A stretch of DNA of 64,000 nucleotides, taken from assembly GCF_037478135.1 (NCBI RefSeq), contig NZ_JBBHDV010000008.1, forward strand, positions 73,143 to 137,142, read 5' to 3'. Within the stretch, counting starts at the first letter, position 1. Every line of letters begins with the position of its first letter. Source of the DNA: Denitratimonas sp037478135. GTDB lineage: Bacteria; Pseudomonadota; Gammaproteobacteria; Xanthomonadales; Xanthomonadaceae. Below the pieces are notes generated by a model, which saw nothing but the letters and a program-made list of their open reading frames with translations, did not search any database and had not been told where the DNA came from. Of this stretch, positions 1-8,627 are shown piece after piece. Position numbers and translations under genes: made by a program.

Positions 1-843
1 TTCGACGAGGAAGCCAATCTGGGGCTGGCCGACCAGTTGCAGGAAGCCGGGGTGCAGGTGGTCTACGGCGTGGTCGGCTACAAGACCCACGCCAAGATGA
101 TGCTGATCGTGCGGCGCGAAGGCCGCAAATTGCAGCGCTACGTGCACCTGGGTACCGGCAATTACCACACCGGCACCGCGCGGCTGTACACCGACATCGG
201 CCTGATGACGGCCAACCCGGAGATCGGCGAGGACGTGCACCGCATGTTCCAGCAGCTTTCCGGTCTGGTGCCCTCGTTCAAGCTGTCCTGGCTGCTGCAA
301 TCCCCGTTCACGCTGCACGCCGCGCTACTGGCCAAGACCGCGCGCGAAACCGCACTGGCGCGTGAAGGCCGGCCGGCGCGCATCATCGCCAAGATGAATG
401 CACTGAACGAGCCGCAGGTGATGCGGGCCCTGCTGGAAGCCTCGCAGGCCGGCGTGCAGATCGACCTGATCGTGCGCGGTGCCTGTTCGCTGCGCCCGGG
501 TGTGCCGGGTTTTTCCGACAATATCCGGGTGCGCTCGATCGTCGGTCGCTTCCTCGAACACAGCCGGGTCTACTGGTTCGGCAACGACGGCCAGCCGGAA
601 ATCTACTGTTCCAGCGCCGACTGGCTGGAGCGCAACCTGCTGCGCCGCATCGAAACCTGCTTCCCGATCCTGGACCCGTCGCTGGCGCAACGCGTCTACG
701 ATGAGGAACTGGCCAACTACCTGGCCGACAACACCCAGGCCTGGCAATTGAACAGCGACGGCAGCTACGAACGCATCCAACCCGGCGAGGACCAGATGCC
801 CTATTCGGCCCAGAACGGATTGCTGGCTTCACTATGCCGCTGA
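1..843 (+). CDS. ppk: Polyphosphate kinase 1, C-terminal part (gene starts before the window)
   Basis: The frame is open from base 1 to a TGA at 841-843, giving the last 280 residues of a PPK1 (full length about 690-720). PPK1 reversibly transfers the terminal phosphate of ATP to a growing polyphosphate chain at the inner membrane. Visible signatures are YKTHAK (about residues 27-32), whose His corresponds to the autophosphorylated His435 of E. coli PPK, and FLEHSRVYWF, whose His corresponds to His592. Both lie in the phospholipase-D-like C-terminal domains. The stop overlaps the ppx start by 10 bases, so kinase and exopolyphosphatase are translationally linked, as in many proteobacteria. The missing 5' end cannot be judged. 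Confidence 0.96.
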   Translation, partial: FDEEANLGLADQLQEAGVQVVYGVVGYKTHAKMMLIVRREGRKLQRYVHLGTGNYHTGTARLYTDIGLMTANPEIGEDVHRMFQQLSGLVPSFKLSWLLQSPFTLHAALLAKTARETALAREGRPARIIAKMNALNEPQVMRALLEASQAGVQIDLIVRGACSLRPGVPGFSDNIRVRSIVGRFLEHSRVYWFGNDGQPEIYCSSADWLERNLLRRIETCFPILDPSLAQRVYDEELANYLADNTQAWQLNSDGSYERIQPGEDQMPYSAQNGLLASLCR

Positions 844-2360
844 CTTCCACCAGCCTGCGCGACGGCGAATTGCTGGCCGCGATCGATCTTGGTTCCAACA
901 GTTTCCACATGGTCGTGGCGCGCGCCGTACTGGGCCAGCTGCGCATCATCGACCGGCTGCGCGAAACCGTGCGCATGGCCTCGGGCCTGAACGCCAAGGG
1001 CGATCTGGACCCGGCCGCACGCGAGCGCGCGCTGGCCTGTCTTTCACGTTTCGGCGAACGCATCCACACCCTGCCGCCGCATCGGGTGCGTGCAATCGCG
1101 ACCAATACCGTGCGCCAGCTGCGCAACCCGCAAGCCTTCCTGATTCCGGCCGAAACCGCGCTCGGGCACGGCATCGAAGTGGTGTCAGGGCGCGAGGAAG
1201 CGCGCCTGATTTATCTGGGCGTGGCACACGGCATGCCGCCATCGGATGCGCGCCGGCTGGTCATCGACATCGGCGGTGGTTCGACCGAATTCATCATCGG
1301 CAGCGGTTTCCAGCCACTGGAGCGCGAAAGCATCCAGATGGGCTGCATCGCCTCGACCCGGCGTTTCTTTCCCGATGGCCGCCTGAACCGCAAGCGCTGG
1401 CAGCAGGGACAACTGGAACTGACCCTGCAATTGCAGCAGTTCACCGCTGCCTACCATGCGCTCGGCTGGCGCGAAGTGATCGGCTCCTCCGGCACCGCCA
1501 AGGCGATTGCCGAGATGCAGGCCAGCCCGGACCTGCCAGCCGGCACCATCACCGGCGCAGGCCTGGAACAGGCGGTGGATGCACTGCTGAAGTTCAAGCA
1601 CATCGACGACATCAAGCTGCCCGGCATCTCCAGCGACCGGCGCCCGGTGATCGCCGGCGGCCTGCTGGTGATGGATACCTGCTTCCGCGCCCTGGGCCTG
1701 TCACAGATGCGGGTCTGCGAAACCGCGATGCGCGAGGGCGTTCTGTACGACATGCTCGGCCGCACCCAGCAGCGCGACCCGCGCGATGCCGCGATCGCGG
1801 CGCTGGTGCTGCGCTACGGCATGGATACCGAACACGCGGCGCGGATCGAACACACCGCGCTGCAGATGTTCGACGAGGTCGCCGAAAGCTGGGAGCTGGA
1901 CCCGGACGACCGCCTGATGCTGGGCTGGGCCGCGCGCCTGCACGAACTGGGGCTGGCGATCTCGCACAGCCAGCACCAGAAGCACGGCGCCTACGTCATC
2001 GCCAATTCCGACATCGACGGTTTCTCGCGCCAGGAACAGGCCGTACTGGCGACCCTGGTGCGCTGCCAGCGGCGCAGCGTTAACCAGAACATGCTCGGCG
2101 CCCTGCCCGGCCGCATGGCGCAGGCCGCGCTGCGCAATATCGTGCTGCTGCGCCTGGCGATCCTGCTGCACCGCAGCCACGACCACAATCCGCTGCCACC
2201 GATGCGGGTGCAGGCGCACGAGAACAGCATCGAACTCGCGCTGCCGCGCAACTGGCTCGACAACCACGCCCTGATCCAGGCCGACCTGGCCGCCGAGCGT
2301 GAAGAACTGGCCGCGATCGGGCTGCAACTGGGCGTGGTGGCACTGGAAGATTCGGTCTGA
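834..2360 (+). CDS. ppx: Exopolyphosphatase / Ppx-GppA phosphatase
   Basis: A 508-residue member of the ASKHA-fold Ppx/GppA family, which removes terminal phosphate from polyphosphate (GppA-type members also act on pppGpp). The N-terminal phosphate-binding loop is AIDLGSNSFHM (about residues 16-26) and the second ATP-type motif is VIDIGGGSTEF (about 143-153). The C-terminal half has the HD-like helical region (ARLHELGLAISH). Length matches E. coli Ppx (513). The ATG at 834 lies inside the end of ppk, which argues for co-translation. Ppx and GppA are hard to separate by sequence alone. The overlap with ppk favours Ppx. Confidence 0.95.
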   Translation: MPLTSTSLRDGELLAAIDLGSNSFHMVVARAVLGQLRIIDRLRETVRMASGLNAKGDLDPAARERALACLSRFGERIHTLPPHRVRAIATNTVRQLRNPQAFLIPAETALGHGIEVVSGREEARLIYLGVAHGMPPSDARRLVIDIGGGSTEFIIGSGFQPLERESIQMGCIASTRRFFPDGRLNRKRWQQGQLELTLQLQQFTAAYHALGWREVIGSSGTAKAIAEMQASPDLPAGTITGAGLEQAVDALLKFKHIDDIKLPGISSDRRPVIAGGLLVMDTCFRALGLSQMRVCETAMREGVLYDMLGRTQQRDPRDAAIAALVLRYGMDTEHAARIEHTALQMFDEVAESWELDPDDRLMLGWAARLHELGLAISHSQHQKHGAYVIANSDIDGFSRQEQAVLATLVRCQRRSVNQNMLGALPGRMAQAALRNIVLLRLAILLHRSHDHNPLPPMRVQAHENSIELALPRNWLDNHALIQADLAAEREELAAIGLQLGVVALEDSV

Positions 2361-2420
2361 GCCACCCACATACCGCAACCGGCATTGTCCGCCAGCGCGA
2401 ACGCAAGCTGATCCCGTGCT

Positions 2421-3170
2421 TCAGCTCATGTGCTGGCCACCATTCATCGCCACGTTGCTGCCGGTCATATAACCGGCCGGCTCGCTCGCGATGAAGCCCA
2501 CCAGCGCGGCGATTTCCTCCGGCCGGCCAAGGCGCCCGAGCGGGATCTCCGCCACGATCCGGGCACGGATGTCCTCGGGCATGTCCATCACCAACTGGGT
2601 GCCGACATAACCGGGCGAAACCGCATTCACCGTGACACCCTTGCGCGCCACCTCCTGCGCCAGCGCGCGGGTGAAGCCCTGCACCCCGGCCTTGGAAGCC
2701 GAATAGTTGGTCTGGCCGAACTGGCCCTTGCTGCCATTGACCGAGGAAATATTGATCACCCGGCCCCAGCCGCGCGTGGTCATGCCGTCGATGAACACCT
2801 TGGTGACGTTGAACATCGAATCCAGGTTCACCCGCAGCACCGCATCCCAGTCTTCCCAACTCAGCTTGCGAAAGGTCGCATCGCGGGTGATGCCGGCGTT
2901 GTTGACCAGGATATCGACCTGGTGCCTGTCGGCCTCGATACGCTGTGCCATCGTCTGGCAGGAAGCGAAATCACCGACATCCACCTCGTAGGCGGCAAAA
3001 TCGAACCCGGCCGCAGCCTGCGCCGCAAGCCAACCCAGCACATCGTCATCGGTGGCGGTGCAGGTCACCAGCACGCGGTGGCCGGCAGCGTGCAAGGTGC
3101 GCGCGATCGCCTGTCCCAACCCGCCCATGCCGCCGGTCACCAGCGCGGTGCGTATCGTCGAGCCTTGCAT
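2421..3170 (-). CDS. phaB: Acetoacetyl-CoA reductase (PhaB/FabG-like SDR)
   Basis: A 249-residue short-chain dehydrogenase that reduces acetoacetyl-CoA to (R)-3-hydroxybutyryl-CoA with NADPH in polyhydroxybutyrate synthesis. It has the cofactor loop TGGMGGLG (residues 12-19), NNAG (90-93), the catalytic Ser in ISSVNGSKGQFGQTNYSASK with Tyr156 and Lys160, and the PhaB-typical GSKGQFGQTNYSA block. The frame is open 66 codons further upstream, but the ATG at 3170 has a GGAG ribosome site about 8 bases ahead and starts where the fold starts. No phaA or phaC lies nearby. It converges on ppx with a 60-base gap. A FabG role in fatty acid synthesis is the alternative. Confidence 0.88.
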   Translation of the reverse strand: MQGSTIRTALVTGGMGGLGQAIARTLHAAGHRVLVTCTATDDDVLGWLAAQAAAGFDFAAYEVDVGDFASCQTMAQRIEADRHQVDILVNNAGITRDATFRKLSWEDWDAVLRVNLDSMFNVTKVFIDGMTTRGWGRVINISSVNGSKGQFGQTNYSASKAGVQGFTRALAQEVARKGVTVNAVSPGYVGTQLVMDMPEDIRARIVAEIPLGRLGRPEEIAALVGFIASEPAGYMTGSNVAMNGGQHMS

Positions 3171-3218
3171 CAGCGATCTCCGCCCGAATGGAGAATTGGT
3201 GCAACCAGCGTGCAATGG

Positions 3219-3260
3219 AACATCGGAAAACCTCGAAAAAGAAAACAAACATCGGAAAAC
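3219..3260 (-). promoter_or_regulatory. AT-rich upstream region of phaB with a 13-nt direct repeat
   Basis: Two exact copies of AACATCGGAAAAC (plus strand, 3219-3231 and 3248-3260) lie 29 bases apart in the A-rich stretch 50-90 bases upstream of the phaB start. The spacing and position fit a regulator site or the core promoter. No regulator is identified. Confidence 0.35.
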
Positions 3261-3274
3261 ATATCGCCCGGCTC

Positions 3275-4417
3275 TTACGCCATGCCGGCAATGGTGCGGC
3301 GAAAGCGCGCCAGCGACAGCGCAAACAGCACCGCACCGATCAGCAGCAGCCACAGGAACGGCCGCCACACCACCTCGATGCCGGCGCCGCGGAACAGGAT
3401 GGCCTGGCCCAGTTGCACAAAATGCGTGGTCGGTGCCGCCAGCATCAGGTTCTGCACCAGCGCCGGCATCGATTCACGCGGCGTGCTGCCGCCGGACAGC
3501 ATCTGCAGCGGCATGATGGTCGGCATCATCAGCATCGCGAACTGCGGCATGTTGCGCGCGATGGTGGCCATGAAAATACCCATCGATGTGGTCGCGAACA
3601 GGCACAGCGCAGCACCGGCCAGGAATAACGGCAGCGAACCGGCCACCGGCACCTGCAGCACGCCCTGCACCACGATGCCGAGCGACAGCGCCGCCGCCAG
3701 CAGCACCACCAGACTCATCGACCAGACCTTGGCCAGCATGATCTGCGCCGGCGTCACCGGCATCACCAGCAGGTGTTCGATCGTGCCGCGCTCGCGCTCG
3801 CGGATCAGCGCCGCGCCAGCCAGGATGATCGACAACATCGTGATGTAGTTGATGACCTGCACCAGCGCCCCGAACCAGGCCGGCTCCAGCGCCGGATTGA
3901 AACGCGCACGCAGCGCCAGCTCCACCGGCAGCACCGTGGCCACGCGCTGGCGCTGGGCGAATTCGCTGACCTCGGCCATCACGATCTGCTGCAGATAACC
4001 GCTGCCAACGAAGGCCTGGCTCATCCGCGTGGCATCGACATTGAGCTGTATCTGCGGTGCACGCCCGGCCAGTACATCGCGCTGGAAACCCTGCGGAATC
4101 ACCAGCACGAAGGTATGCAGGCCGGCGTCCATGTCCGGATCCATCTGCGCCCATCCGATCAGCTGCGGCGGGCTGAAATGCGGCGGATACAGCGCCTCGG
4201 CGATGCGTCGGGACAAGGGCGAACGGTCCTCGTCGACAATCGCCACCGGCGCGTTGCTGAGCGTTTCCGGCATCGCGGTGGCTGCGGTGTAGACACCGAC
4301 GCTGAACACGTAGGCGATCAGCACCAGCATCGCCGGATCGCGCCACAGGCTCCATAGCTCCTTGACCCCGAGGCGCCAGGTGTTGGCAATGAATCCGCTG
4401 CGGAAACGTGCACCCAC
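3275..4417 (-). CDS. yhhJ: ABC-2 type transporter permease (YhhJ-like)
   Basis: A 380-residue inner-membrane permease of the ABC-2 (DrrB/YhhJ) type. One membrane segment near residues 28-50 is followed by a large periplasmic domain (about 55-190) and a cluster of five hydrophobic segments to the C-terminus. The block RERERGTIEHLLVMPV in the cytoplasmic loop is typical of the family. The GTG start at 4417 lies 3 bases after the stop of the RbbA-like gene, with an AGGAG site 9 bases ahead. It matches E. coli YhhJ in length and context and probably pairs with the permease half of the upstream fused ATPase. The substrate is unknown; small hydrophobic compounds are usual for this class. Confidence 0.9.
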   Translation of the reverse strand: MGARFRSGFIANTWRLGVKELWSLWRDPAMLVLIAYVFSVGVYTAATAMPETLSNAPVAIVDEDRSPLSRRIAEALYPPHFSPPQLIGWAQMDPDMDAGLHTFVLVIPQGFQRDVLAGRAPQIQLNVDATRMSQAFVGSGYLQQIVMAEVSEFAQRQRVATVLPVELALRARFNPALEPAWFGALVQVINYITMLSIILAGAALIRERERGTIEHLLVMPVTPAQIMLAKVWSMSLVVLLAAALSLGIVVQGVLQVPVAGSLPLFLAGAALCLFATTSMGIFMATIARNMPQFAMLMMPTIMPLQMLSGGSTPRESMPALVQNLMLAAPTTHFVQLGQAILFRGAGIEVVWRPFLWLLLIGAVLFALSLARFRRTIAGMA

Positions 4418-4420
4418 GGC

Positions 4421-7213
4421 TCAGCGCTCCTGCTTGCGCAACAGCGCGATCGCCGCGCCGGTGATCAGCGGCGCGGCGATCAGCAGCAGCAGCAGCGAAT
4501 GCCGCAGATCGGAAAAATGCAGCGCCTTGTTGAAAGCGCCACGGCTCACATCGATCATGTGCGTGGCCGGGTAGACCTCGCCGATCCAGCGCGCCGCGCC
4601 CTGCAGCGAGGACACCGGATCGATCAATCCGGAGAACAGCGTGGCCGGGATCATCGTGCCGATCATCGCGAAGAACATCGCCGCGATCTGGCTGCGAGTC
4701 GCGGCCGAGGCCAGCAGGCCCAGGCCGGTGGCGCAGACGCTGTAGACCAGCGCGGCCAGCACCAGCGTCAGGAAACTGCCCTTCACCGGCACCCCGAACA
4801 GGGTCACCGCCAGCAGCGCCATCAGTGCGAAGTTCAGCATCGCCAGCGCCACGTAGGGCAGTTGCTTGCCGAGCAAAAATTCGCTGCGCGTGACCGGCGT
4901 GACATACAGATTGGTGATCGAGCCGGTTTCCTTTTCCCGTACCACCGCCAGCGCGGTCAGCATCGCCGGCAGCATCAGCAACAACAACGGCAGCACCGCC
5001 GGCACCATCGCCGGCAGGCTGCGCACGTCCGGGTTGTAGCGGAAACGGGTCTGGATATCTGCCAGGCCGGTCGGCGCTGCGCCCAGCCGCAGCGCGGCCT
5101 GTTCGGTCAGCCAGTGCAGGTGGATGCCCTGCACATAGCCCTGCACGGTTTCAGCCCGCTGCGGCATCGCGCCATCGATCCAGGCACCGATCTGCACCTG
5201 CCCGCCGCGCAACACGTCGCGCGCGAAACCGGGCGGGATTTCCAGCGCCAGACTCAGCTCGCCGCTGCGCATGCGCCGGTCCAGATCTTCGTAATCGACC
5301 AGCGGCGCACGCTCGATGAAATAGCGTGAACCCGACAGGCTCTGCGCATACTGGCGGCTGAGCTGGGTCTGGTCGCGGTCGAGCACGGCGAAATGCAGAT
5401 CTTCGACATCCATGCTGATGCCGAAACCGATCACTAACATCAGGATCGCCGAGCCGGCCAGCGCCAGCGTGGCGCGCACCGGATCGCGTTGCAGTTCCAG
5501 CGTCTCGCGCCACAGATAGGCGAACAGGCGTTGCAGGCTGAAGGCATGTCGCGGCGCTCGCGCCGGCTGCGGATCGGCCGCTGGTACGGCGGACTCTGGC
5601 GGCCCGTCGCACCGCACATCGGATTGCACTTTCGCAGCGGGTGCGGCGGCTGCGGGTGGTTCAATAACCTCGCCGCTGGCCTCCAGCAGATAGCCCATGA
5701 AGGCCTCTTCAAGCGAGGCCGCGCCGCGCTTTTCCACCAGCGCCGCCGGCGTATCGCTGTCCAGCACGCGGCCGGCGTGCATCATCGACATGCGGTCGCA
5801 GCGCTGCGCCTCGTTCATGAAATGGGTGGAAATGAAGATCGTCACCCGGTCGCGCCGCGACAGTTCCACCAGCAGGCGCCAGAACGCATCGCGCGCCACC
5901 GGGTCCACGCCCGAAGTCGGCTCGTCCAGGATCAGCAGTTCCGGCGCGTGCACCATCGCCACCGCCAGCGACAGCCGCTGACGCTGCCCCAGCGGCAGGC
6001 TCGCCGGCAGGCTGTCCATCTGCTGTTGCAGGCCGAAACGCACCGCCATTTCCTGCACCCGCGCCGCAATCTGCGCCGCCGGCACCTCGAACAGGCGCGC
6101 GTGCAGTTCCAGGTTCTGGCGCACCGTCAGCTCGCCGTAGAGCGAGAACGACTGCGACATGTAGCCCACGCGGCGGCGGGTCGCGATATCGCGCGGATCG
6201 ACCTCGTGTCCGAACAACCAGGCGCGCCCTTCGCTGGCCGGCAGCAGCCCGGTCAGCATCTTCATCGTGGTGGTCTTGCCGCAGCCGTTGGAACCCAGGA
6301 AACCGAAGATCTCGCCACGCCGGATGCGGAAACTGACCCTGTCGACCGCGACGAAATCGCCGAAGCGCATGGTCAGCTCGCGCGCCTCGATCGCGATGTC
6401 GTCCTCGTCGACCTGCAACGGCGGGATCGTCACCGCCGCGTGGTCGCGGGTCTTTTCCTGCGGCAGCAGCGCGATGAAGGCCGCTTCCAGCGAATCGGTG
6501 GCGGTGCGTTCGAGCAATTCATCCGGCGTGCCGCTGGCCAACACCCGGCCCGCATCCATCGCGATCAGCCAATCAAAGCCCTGCGCCTCGTCCATGTAGG
6601 CGGTCGCCACGATCACGCTCATCTGCGGGCGCTGGCGGCGGATACCGGCGATCAGTTGCCAGAACTGGGCGCGTGCCAGCGGATCCACGCCGGTGGTCGG
6701 CTCATCCAGGATCAGCAGGTCCGGATCGTGGATCAGCGCGCAGCACAGCCCGAGCTTCTGCTTCATGCCGCCGGAGAGCTTTCCCGCCGGCCGCGCCAGG
6801 AACGGATGCAGGCCGGTAGCGCGGGTCAGTGCGTCGATACGGCGGCGGCGCTCGGCCGCGTCGTGCCCGAACAGGCGCGCGAAGAATTGCAGGTTCTCCT
6901 CCACGCTCAGGGTCGGATACAGATTGCGTCCCAAGCCCTGCGGCATGTAGGCGATGCGCGGTCCGACCCGCTCGCGGTGCCGGCTGCGCCGCATGTCGCC
7001 GCCGAGCACGTCGACCTGGCCTTCCTGCAAGCGGCGCGCTCCGGCGATCAGCGCCAGCAGGCTGGATTTGCCGACCCCATCCGGACCGATCAGGCCGACC
7101 ATGCAACCGGCGGGAATATCCTGATCGATGCCACCCAGTGCCAGCACCCTGCGATAGCGCAGGCGCAGCTCACGCAGACGCACGACCGGCGGCGGAGCCT
7201 GCCGCGTGGACAC
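4421..7213 (-). CDS. rbbA: Fused double ABC ATPase and permease (RbbA/YhiH-like)
   Basis: A 930-residue fusion of two ATP-binding domains and one ABC-2 permease, the architecture of E. coli RbbA (911 residues). ATPase 1 has Walker A GPDGVGKSS (residues 43-51), signature LSGGMKQK and Walker B LLILDEPTTGVDP. ATPase 2 has GSNGCGKTT, a degenerate signature LPLGQRQR and LLILDEPTSGVDP. The permease part begins near residue 590 with a membrane helix and a periplasmic domain. The frame is open further upstream, but the GTG at 7213 sits 4 bases after the HlyD stop and has a GGCGGA site, so it is preferred. RbbA was described as ribosome-associated in E. coli, but this operon with HlyD and a second permease points to export. 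Confidence 0.9.
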   Translation of the reverse strand: MSTRQAPPPVVRLRELRLRYRRVLALGGIDQDIPAGCMVGLIGPDGVGKSSLLALIAGARRLQEGQVDVLGGDMRRSRHRERVGPRIAYMPQGLGRNLYPTLSVEENLQFFARLFGHDAAERRRRIDALTRATGLHPFLARPAGKLSGGMKQKLGLCCALIHDPDLLILDEPTTGVDPLARAQFWQLIAGIRRQRPQMSVIVATAYMDEAQGFDWLIAMDAGRVLASGTPDELLERTATDSLEAAFIALLPQEKTRDHAAVTIPPLQVDEDDIAIEARELTMRFGDFVAVDRVSFRIRRGEIFGFLGSNGCGKTTTMKMLTGLLPASEGRAWLFGHEVDPRDIATRRRVGYMSQSFSLYGELTVRQNLELHARLFEVPAAQIAARVQEMAVRFGLQQQMDSLPASLPLGQRQRLSLAVAMVHAPELLILDEPTSGVDPVARDAFWRLLVELSRRDRVTIFISTHFMNEAQRCDRMSMMHAGRVLDSDTPAALVEKRGAASLEEAFMGYLLEASGEVIEPPAAAAPAAKVQSDVRCDGPPESAVPAADPQPARAPRHAFSLQRLFAYLWRETLELQRDPVRATLALAGSAILMLVIGFGISMDVEDLHFAVLDRDQTQLSRQYAQSLSGSRYFIERAPLVDYEDLDRRMRSGELSLALEIPPGFARDVLRGGQVQIGAWIDGAMPQRAETVQGYVQGIHLHWLTEQAALRLGAAPTGLADIQTRFRYNPDVRSLPAMVPAVLPLLLLMLPAMLTALAVVREKETGSITNLYVTPVTRSEFLLGKQLPYVALAMLNFALMALLAVTLFGVPVKGSFLTLVLAALVYSVCATGLGLLASAATRSQIAAMFFAMIGTMIPATLFSGLIDPVSSLQGAARWIGEVYPATHMIDVSRGAFNKALHFSDLRHSLLLLLIAAPLITGAAIALLRKQER

Positions 7214-7217
7214 CGGA

Positions 7218-8309
7218 TCAGTCCGCCAGCAGCGCTGGATCCAGCGCCAGCCAGGGCGGCCATTCGGCCTGCGGATCGAGCTTGAGCCAGGCCACGCCGG
7301 GCACACCGGTCTTGACCTGTTCGATATGGCGGCGCAGCAGTTCCGGCGCGATCCGCGCGCGTACCCGGAACATCAGTTTCTGCCGCTCGCTGGCGGTTTC
7401 CACGGTGCGCGGGGTGAACTGCGCCTGGCTGGCGACGAACGACACCGAGGCCGGCACCACGACATCGGGCGCGGTATCCAGCACGATCCGCACCTGGCTG
7501 CCCAGCGCGATGCGTCCGGCTGCGGTTTCGGGCACAAAGAAGGTCATGTAGACGTCTGACAGATCCAGCAGGTTCAGCACCCGGCCGCCGGCGCCGAGCA
7601 CTTCGCCCGGCTGCGCGACCCGCACCTGGACCCGGCCATCGCGGGGCGCGACCAGCTCACTGTCGGCGATATCGGCCTCGATCCGGGCCACGGTGGCGCT
7701 GGCGGCATCGACGCTGGAACGCGCGCCGATTTCCTGCGCCTGCGCGGCAGCCACGGCCGCCTGTGCCGCAGCCACCTGGGCGCGGCTGGCAACCAGGGCG
7801 GCTTCGGCGCCACGCACCCGGGCGCGGTCGTCATCCAGTTCCTGCACCGACAGCGCACCGCCGGACGACAACGCCTCGGTGCGTGCCAGACGCCGCCGCG
7901 CCGCGTCCAGCTCGGCTTCGCGCTGCACCACGACGGCGCGTGCGGTGGCCACATCGGCCTCGCGCAGACGCACCTGGGCCTGCGCGGCAGCGACCGCATG
8001 TTCGGCCTGCTGGCGCCCGGCCCGAGCCTCGGCGTGCTGTGCCTGGAGCGTGTCGAGTTGCATCCTGGCCACGGGCTGGCCGGCGACGACGAAATCGCCT
8101 TCGCGCACCAGGATGTCGACGACGCGGCCCGGCATCCGCGCCGCGACATCGATCTCGGTCGCCTCGATACGCCCGTTGCCGCTGACCAGCCCGGCATCGG
8201 CGGCATCCTCCGGCCCGTCGCGCAGGAGCCACCACGCCGCCGCCAGCACGATGGCGAAGGCGGCAAGCACCAGCAGCGGGTGTCGGTTGATGCGGGCGAG
8301 CAGGTTCAT
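7218..8309 (-). CDS. HlyD-family membrane fusion protein (YhiI-like)
   Basis: A 363-residue periplasmic adaptor anchored by one N-terminal helix (residues 11-29). It then has the biotinyl-lipoyl half motif (GRIEATEIDVAARMPGRVV), a long Ala/Gln-rich alpha-helical hairpin (about 80-190, coiled-coil composition), the second lipoyl half (VAPRDGRVQVRVAQPGEV) and a beta-barrel domain. Such proteins connect an inner-membrane ABC exporter to an outer-membrane channel of the TolC type. No TolC gene is in this operon. It is the first gene of the three-gene unit and is followed by the RbbA-like gene after 4 bases. The ATG at 8309 has only a weak ribosome site. Confidence 0.92.
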   Translation of the reverse strand: MNLLARINRHPLLVLAAFAIVLAAAWWLLRDGPEDAADAGLVSGNGRIEATEIDVAARMPGRVVDILVREGDFVVAGQPVARMQLDTLQAQHAEARAGRQQAEHAVAAAQAQVRLREADVATARAVVVQREAELDAARRRLARTEALSSGGALSVQELDDDRARVRGAEAALVASRAQVAAAQAAVAAAQAQEIGARSSVDAASATVARIEADIADSELVAPRDGRVQVRVAQPGEVLGAGGRVLNLLDLSDVYMTFFVPETAAGRIALGSQVRIVLDTAPDVVVPASVSFVASQAQFTPRTVETASERQKLMFRVRARIAPELLRRHIEQVKTGVPGVAWLKLDPQAEWPPWLALDPALLAD

Positions 8310-8549
8310 GGATCTTTCGGGACCTCTGGATTCTGGTGACCGTGATGACGACAGGAAAACCTTGCCTCAGGCGGCGGCGTGCACTGCCGCATGGGTGCCG
8401 GTCGCTGTGGCCGGCAGGCGGTTGCCGCCGTGCCTGCAATACGCGCCGGTACGGACGAACCCCAGAGATCATCGCGGAACGGCAACGGCGGGGTATTGAT
8501 CGGGATCAACCGGCCGTCACGCTGCGCTGCTGCACGATCCGGCACATAT
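8310..8549. other. Non-coding region upstream of the export operon
   Basis: This stretch lies between the dksA terminator and the HlyD gene and should hold the promoter of the export operon. I see no convincing gene, RNA or confident promoter in it. A GATCNNNATC-like motif near 8499-8511 is the only symmetrical element. Confidence 0.4.
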
Positions 8550-8573
8550 GAAAAGCGCGGCCGGAGCCGCGCT
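8550..8573 (-). terminator. Rho-independent terminator of dksA
   Basis: On the minus strand the stem AGCGCGGC / GCCGCGCT (8 bp, 4-base loop) is followed by TTTT, 55 bases after the dksA stop. It is a compact, canonical intrinsic terminator that separates dksA from the export operon. Confidence 0.85.
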
Positions 8574-8627
8574 GTTCAATTGGATTGGCGGACACGGCAT
8601 GCAGCCCCAGTGGCTGCGTGCCGGGCG

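Noticed and set aside
5489..7285. A 598-codon plus-strand frame over the RbbA-like gene
   Set aside because: Antisense shadow; the opposite strand encodes complete Walker and signature motifs.
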